Below, piece by piece: positions 31,074-35,203 of a stretch of 35,203 nucleotides of DNA (the stretch's first letter is position 1; each line of letters begins with the position of its first letter). This DNA is from an uncultured Oscillospiraceae bacterium (lineage in GTDB: Bacteria > Bacillota > Clostridia > Oscillospirales > Acutalibacteraceae): contig CABUAS010000009.1 of assembly GCA_902489595.1 (NCBI GenBank), forward strand, positions 1 to 35,203, in the 5' to 3' direction. The notes under the pieces are model-generated. The model worked only from the letters and a program-made list of their open reading frames with translations, was not told the origin of the DNA and ran no database searches. The position numbers were made by a program, and so were the translations under genes.

Positions 31074-32762
31074 TTACATTGTTTCGGGAGCGGAAATTTT
31101 AAGCATTGTTAAAATATTTTTGATTGTTTCTTTAACTGCCGTGCAAAGGTAAAGTCTTGCCTGCATAAGCCCCTCGTTGTCCGTCATAACACGCTGAGCA
31201 TTGTAGAATTTGTGAAACAGCGTAGCAAGCTTGATAACATACTGGGTAATTTTTGCAGGGTCATATTCTTTTGCAGATGCAATGATTTCGTTTGTAAGTC
31301 CTGCAAGATGTGTGATAAGTTCTTTTTCTTCGTTTGATGTGAGCAGAGCAAGTTCGTCATCGGTAGGTGTGCGCAGAGCTACGCCTTCATTTTCTGCTTT
31401 TTTGAGAATGGAGCATATTCTTGCGTGTGCATACTGAACATAGTAAACGGGATTCTGGCTTGACTGCTCAACGGCAAGATCAAGGTCAAAATCAAAGTGT
31501 GAGTTCGGCTCACGCAGGTTGAAGAAAAATCTTGCACCGTCAATCGGTACTTCTTCAAGCAGAGTTGTAAGCGTGATTGCCTTGCCCGAACGCTTTGAAA
31601 GTTTGATTGTTTCGCCGCCCCTTACAAGGCGAACCATCTGCATAATTACGGCGTCAAGCCTTGATGCGTCAAGACCGAGCGCAGTAAGTGCCGCTTTCAT
31701 TCTCGGCACATAGCCGTGGTGGTCTGCACCGAGCACGTCGATTGCTTTGTCATAGCCTCTTGTTACCAGCTTATTATAATGGTATGCAATGTCAGGCACA
31801 ATATATGTCGGCAGACCGTTGGCACGGACAAGCACAATGTCCTTTTCATTGCCGAATTCAGAAGCTTTGAACCACAAAGCGCCGTCCTTTTCATATGTTA
31901 CGCCGAGTTCATTAAATTTATCAATAATCTTTTTAACCGAGCCGTCATTGTGAAGCGTGCTTTCTTTAAACCAGTTGTCATATGTGATTCTGTATTCAAG
32001 CAAGTCGTGTTCAAGTCCTGCAATGTTTTTAGGCAGTGCAAAATTAACAAGTGCTTTGCGCCTTTCTTCACTTGGTGCATCAACAAATTTGTCGCCGAAT
32101 TCTTCGGAAAATGCCTGTGCGTGTGCAGTGATGTCTGCGCCGTGGTAAGCGTCTTCGGGCAGTTCAACATCATCTTTGTAAATCTGTAAATATCTTACCT
32201 CAAGCGAGGTTGCAAATTTTTCAATCTGATTGCCTGCGTCGTTTACATAGAATTCACGGCTCACTTCATAGCCTGCCCACTGAAGAACAGCGGCAAGACA
32301 GTCGCCGATTGCACCGCCTCGTGCGTTGCCGATGTGCATAGGACCTGTGGGGTTTGCCGAAACGAATTCAACAAGAACTTTTTTGCCCTTGCCGTAATCG
32401 GATTTGCCGTAGTCGGCGCCCTTGCTTATAACATCTTTAACGATTTCGCCGTAATATTTCTGCGACAGGAAGAAGTTTAAAAATCCCGGGCCTGCAATTT
32501 CTGCACGATCAAATAAAGTACCGTCAAGGTCAAGATTGTTTATAACGCTTTCGGCAATCGCTCTCGGCGCTTTTTTGAAGGCTTTTGCACCTGCAAGCGC
32601 AACATTTGCCGAAAAATCGCCGTTTGCACTGTTTGCCGGCTTTTCAATATTAAAATCGGGAATGGGTTCGGCAGGCAATTCGCCGTTTGCAACGGCTCTG
32701 CCGAGTGCATCAATAATTTTTTCTCTTAATTCCTGCTGTGTTTTTTGTACAAGTAATGACAT
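31074..32762 (-). CDS. argS: Arginyl-tRNA synthetase
   Basis: This class I synthetase (562 residues) charges tRNA-Arg. The N-terminal Add-1 domain (about 1-105) is followed by the HIGH-type motif PTGPMHIGNARGG (about 133-145), then by the KLSKRSGKAITL segment that replaces KMSKS near residue 387, and by a C-terminal anticodon-binding DALR domain (SILKKAENEGVAL onwards). It starts 1 bp after the DUF1934 gene, with which it is often paired in Firmicutes. Confidence 0.96.
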   Translation of the reverse strand: MSLLVQKTQQELREKIIDALGRAVANGELPAEPIPDFNIEKPANSANGDFSANVALAGAKAFKKAPRAIAESVINNLDLDGTLFDRAEIAGPGFLNFFLSQKYYGEIVKDVISKGADYGKSDYGKGKKVLVEFVSANPTGPMHIGNARGGAIGDCLAAVLQWAGYEVSREFYVNDAGNQIEKFATSLEVRYLQIYKDDVELPEDAYHGADITAHAQAFSEEFGDKFVDAPSEERRKALVNFALPKNIAGLEHDLLEYRITYDNWFKESTLHNDGSVKKIIDKFNELGVTYEKDGALWFKASEFGNEKDIVLVRANGLPTYIVPDIAYHYNKLVTRGYDKAIDVLGADHHGYVPRMKAALTALGLDASRLDAVIMQMVRLVRGGETIKLSKRSGKAITLTTLLEEVPIDGARFFFNLREPNSHFDFDLDLAVEQSSQNPVYYVQYAHARICSILKKAENEGVALRTPTDDELALLTSNEEKELITHLAGLTNEIIASAKEYDPAKITQYVIKLATLFHKFYNAQRVMTDNEGLMQARLYLCTAVKETIKNILTMLKISAPETM

Positions 32763-32763
32763 T

Positions 32764-33198
32764 TTAATTTACTCCTGTTACCGAATAATCTATTTTTACC
32801 GTGTTTTGTGATGAAACAGCGCCGTTTATATCTATATCGTAGCCGAAATAAAAGGTGCCGCTTTTCTCGCCAGTTTTAATTTCAATATCTTTGCCGTAGA
32901 TGCCCATAAGCATATCGCCGTACGGCGTTTTATAAGCGCAAATATTTCTGTTTGATTTTTCAATGGCAATACTGCTTGACTGACTGCCCATATTTCGTGA
33001 CATCTCAACAAAGCTGCCGTCTTTGTCAATTCTTAGATTGACCTTAATCGGCGGAGCAGGCGGCTCGGGGTGCTCCTTGTAGCGTATTATATACGCTTTG
33101 CCGTCATCTCTCATTGTGCCGACGGTGGTCATTTCAATTTTATCCTTGTCTCTGCCCATTTGCTGAGTGCCTGTAATGTTTAAAACTATTTTCTGCAT
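32764..33198 (-). CDS. DUF1934 family protein (YwiB-like)
   Basis: The protein (144 residues) has the DUF1934 calycin-like beta-barrel pattern: KIVLNITGTQQMGRDKDKIE at the N-terminus, KAYIIRYKEHPEPP, RNMGSQSSSIAIEKSNRNIC, YKTPYGDMLMGIYGKDIEIK and FYFGYDIDINGAVSSQNTVK. Its B. subtilis counterpart YwiB lies upstream of argS, as here. The function is unknown. Confidence 0.8.
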   Translation of the reverse strand: MQKIVLNITGTQQMGRDKDKIEMTTVGTMRDDGKAYIIRYKEHPEPPAPPIKVNLRIDKDGSFVEMSRNMGSQSSSIAIEKSNRNICAYKTPYGDMLMGIYGKDIEIKTGEKSGTFYFGYDIDINGAVSSQNTVKIDYSVTGVN

Positions 33199-33213
33199 AA
33201 TCAGTGCCTTTTT

Positions 33214-33243
33214 ATTTAAGGCTTCCCCTCAAGGGGAAGGCTG
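33214..33243. repeat. Small palindrome between murI and the DUF1934 gene
   Basis: CTTCCCC and GGGGAAG enclose TCAA, flanked by GGCTTCCCC-type sequence similar in style to the MITE at 10711. It is followed on the plus strand by GCTGTC and may be a fragment of such an element. On the minus strand it lacks a T-run, so it is not an intrinsic terminator. Confidence 0.45.
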
Positions 33244-33244
33244 T

Positions 33245-34060
33245 CTACTCCGTTTTTGTCATTTCTTTAAATGTAACGTCTTTTGAAATATCTCTGCCGA
33301 GCAGAGTTTTTGCTATCATGGAAAAATTCTGCGTTTTATCCGAAATATAATACTGCGCCTTGCCGATGTGGCTTTCGTCGTTTGAAAGTCCCGTCTGCTC
33401 CAGTATTTCCTTTGCCGTCATAACAGCCTCATAGCCGTTATCAATCAGCGTTACGCCGTCACCGGCAACCTTTTGCACAACGGGTGCAAGATGCGGAAAG
33501 TGAGTGCAGCCTAAAATAATTGTGTCCACGCCCTCGTTAAGCATCGGCGTAATATAACGCCTGATTATTTCCTGCGAGATGTAATCGTCCTCATCTATCC
33601 AGTTGTTTTCAACAAGTGAAACAAGCACGGGGCAGGATACGCCGAATACTTCGGTTTCGGGGCTGATTTTATGTATTTCATTTGTATAGGCATTGCTGTT
33701 TATTGTTGCCCATGTTCCCATAACGCCGATTTTGCCGTTTCTTGTTGCTTTTGCAGCAGCCGCAGCAGCAGGCTTTACAACTCCTATAAAAGGCTCTTTA
33801 ACGTTTGAAGTGGCGTTTACCGCAACAGATGATACAGTGCCGCACGCCGCCATAATCAGTTTGCAGTCAAACTGCTCTAAAAAAGCAATGTCCTCGCTTG
33901 CATATGCCTCAATCGTTTTTGCCGAGCGTGAGCCGTAGGGTACACGCTGTGTGTCGCCGAAATAAATAATATCCTCATTCGGCAGATGCTTAAGTATTGC
34001 TTTAACGGCAGAGAGTCCGCCGAGTCCCGAATCAAAAACACCTATTGGTCGCTTATCCAT
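33245..34060 (-). CDS. murI: Glutamate racemase
   Basis: MurI makes D-glutamate for peptidoglycan. The 271-residue protein has PIGVFDSGLGGLSAVKAIL, YFGDTQRVPYG, the first catalytic Cys in AACGTVSSVA (C73) and the second in LGCTHFPHL (about C184). The first site reads CGT instead of the usual CNT, and the change is worth noting. The start codon overlaps the ddl stop by 1 nt (TAATG), so translation is coupled. Confidence 0.93.
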   Translation of the reverse strand: MDKRPIGVFDSGLGGLSAVKAILKHLPNEDIIYFGDTQRVPYGSRSAKTIEAYASEDIAFLEQFDCKLIMAACGTVSSVAVNATSNVKEPFIGVVKPAAAAAAKATRNGKIGVMGTWATINSNAYTNEIHKISPETEVFGVSCPVLVSLVENNWIDEDDYISQEIIRRYITPMLNEGVDTIILGCTHFPHLAPVVQKVAGDGVTLIDNGYEAVMTAKEILEQTGLSNDESHIGKAQYYISDKTQNFSMIAKTLLGRDISKDVTFKEMTKTE

Positions 34061-35127
34061 TAAATTTTTCCTCCTCTTTCAAAAGCAAGGGCAATAAGAC
34101 GGTCGATTGTTTCACTGTAAGAAACGCCGACTGCCTCAAAAAGCTTCGGGTACATACTGATTGGTGTAAAGCCGGGAATTGTGTTGATTTCGTTAAATAA
34201 AATTTCGCCGTTTTCCTTGTCTACAAAAAAGTCTGCTCTTGAAAGTCCTTCACAGCCGAGTGTTTTGTAAATCCTTACTGCCTGTGTACGGATTGCGTCA
34301 CGCTTTTCTTTCGGCAGGCTTGCGGGAATAATCGTCTGCGAATCGGGGCTGTTGTATTTGGCGTCATAATCGTAAAATTCAACTGCCGTAATAACCTCGC
34401 CTACTTCTGCGGCAACAGGCTCATCATTGCCCATAACTGCACATTCAACCTCAAAGCCGTTTATGAATTCTTCAAGAACAACTTTTTTATCCTCGTTGAA
34501 AGCAACATCAAAGCCCTTTTCGAGTGCTTCACGGCTTTCTGCCTTTGTAACTCCTACAGAAGAACCTGCATTTGCAGGCTTTACGAAAATAGGAAAGCCG
34601 AGTTTTTCTATTGCCTCATCAAGACATTTTTCTTTGTTGTTAGTATAGTCAAATTTTGTAAAGGCACACCATTTTGCCTGCTTTATGCCAACCGTGTCGC
34701 AAACGGCGTTTGTAACTGCTTTATCCATACACACGCCCGATGATGTTGCGTCACAGCCTACATACGGAATCTGAGCCATCTGCAAAAGACCCTGCACCGT
34801 GCCGTCTTCACCGTTTTTGCCGTGAAGTATCGGGAATACGGCGTCAACATAAATCTGCTTTCCGTCTTCGGTCACAATTCCGTGAATTTTTGTATCGGGG
34901 CTGATAAATGCTTTTTTCAGGCTTTTTGATTTCAGCCAGCCGTCGTGCGGAATCATTTCGATATCGTCATCAAACAAAAACCATTCGCCGTCTTTTGTTA
35001 TGCCGATTAAAATGATGTCATATTTTTCTTTGTCTGTATTTTTTATAATTCCTCTTGCAGATACGGTGCTTACATCGTGTTCAGACGATACACCACCGAA
35101 AAGAAATGCTACTCTTTTTTTGTTCAT
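34060..35127 (-). CDS. ddl: D-alanine--D-alanine ligase
   Basis: Ddl joins two D-alanines for peptidoglycan. The ATP-grasp motifs are present: FGGVSSEHDVS at residues 11-21, FPILHGKNGEDGTVQGLLQM, the lysine loop PANAGSSVGV, VLEEFINGFEVECAV and EINTIPGFT. The omega-loop YDYDAKY with Tyr is the D-Ala-D-Ala rather than D-lactate type. I place the start at ATG 35127 because GAGGTG (35134-35139) is 6 nt upstream; a GTG at 35136 is less likely. It is the first gene of a ddl-murI unit. Confidence 0.95.
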   Translation of the reverse strand: MNKKRVAFLFGGVSSEHDVSTVSARGIIKNTDKEKYDIILIGITKDGEWFLFDDDIEMIPHDGWLKSKSLKKAFISPDTKIHGIVTEDGKQIYVDAVFPILHGKNGEDGTVQGLLQMAQIPYVGCDATSSGVCMDKAVTNAVCDTVGIKQAKWCAFTKFDYTNNKEKCLDEAIEKLGFPIFVKPANAGSSVGVTKAESREALEKGFDVAFNEDKKVVLEEFINGFEVECAVMGNDEPVAAEVGEVITAVEFYDYDAKYNSPDSQTIIPASLPKEKRDAIRTQAVRIYKTLGCEGLSRADFFVDKENGEILFNEINTIPGFTPISMYPKLFEAVGVSYSETIDRLIALAFERGGKI

Positions 35128-35153
35128 CACTGTCACCTCAAATATATTTTTCT

Positions 35154-35182
35154 ATTTTAGCATATTAAAGTTATTAATTCAA
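35154..35182 (-). promoter_or_regulatory. ddl-murI promoter
   Basis: On the minus strand TTGAAT (35177-35182) is followed after 17 bp by TAAAAT (35154-35159), with an extended TGC in front of the -10. Confidence 0.65.
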
Positions 35183-35203
35183 CAGAATTATAATTTATAT
35201 TTT

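Noticed and set aside
31058..32800. T-box leader for argS
   Set aside because: argS follows the DUF1934 gene by 1 bp and there is no leader with a T-box sequence.

Overview
The window looks like a low-to-moderate GC chromosome segment from an anaerobic clostridium, most likely a gut Oscillospirales/Ruminococcaceae-type organism (inference). The reasons are Gram-positive style Shine-Dalgarno sites (AAAGGAGG), sigma-A promoters (TTGACA, 17 bp, TATAAT), strictly anaerobic glycyl-radical enzymes (pyruvate formate-lyase and class III ribonucleotide reductase, each with its radical SAM activase), a GGGtGRT-family gene, and many short GTAG-type palindromic repeats of the kind scattered through gut clostridial genomes.

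Layout. 1-9146 is the rimP-nusA-rnpM(ylxR)-L7Ae-infB-rbfA-nrnA-truB-ribF translation/RNA operon, ending in a HAD phosphatase gene whose 3' end has been overrun by repeats and a terminator. 9193-10675 holds an ECF sigma factor with a membrane anti-sigma-like partner, converging on an orphan PqqD/RRE-like gene. 10711-10856 is a small TIR-bounded MITE. 11029-12747 is a two-gene operon of unknown function: a NifU/IscU-like protein and a GGGtGRT protein, behind a promoter with an inverted repeat in its spacer. About 12800 to about 16440 is a small AT-rich integrated element (zinc-ribbon tyrosine integrase, DUF6431-like protein, several short phage-type genes) that seems to fuse into the first gene of a LytTR/DUF3021 regulatory operon (16304-17519). 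17667-19304 is a Na/Pi cotransporter.

19429-22297 (minus strand) is a thiamine-precursor ABC transport operon under a TPP riboswitch with its own terminator. 22482-26300 (minus) carries pflA and pflB, unusually separated by about 880 bp that contain a relic of a REP-associated tyrosine transposase (RAYT), a 114-bp hairpin element followed by an intrinsic terminator, and an XRE regulator on the opposite strand. 26775-29499 is nrdD-nrdG, preceded by a NrdR box. 29636-35127 (minus) has a radical SAM/SPASM-like protein of unknown role, argS, a DUF1934 gene, murI and ddl.

The most interesting points are the GTAG-REP palindromes with a RAYT relic that carries a REP in frame; the structured leader or candidate small RNA upstream of the XRE gene that splits pflA from pflB; the GGGtGRT/NifU-like operon with a candidate operator; and the small integrative element whose integrase promoter is covered by a perfect palindrome that shares half-sites with tandem repeats at the other end of the integrase gene. 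All functional calls were made by reading the sequence; no database search was run.
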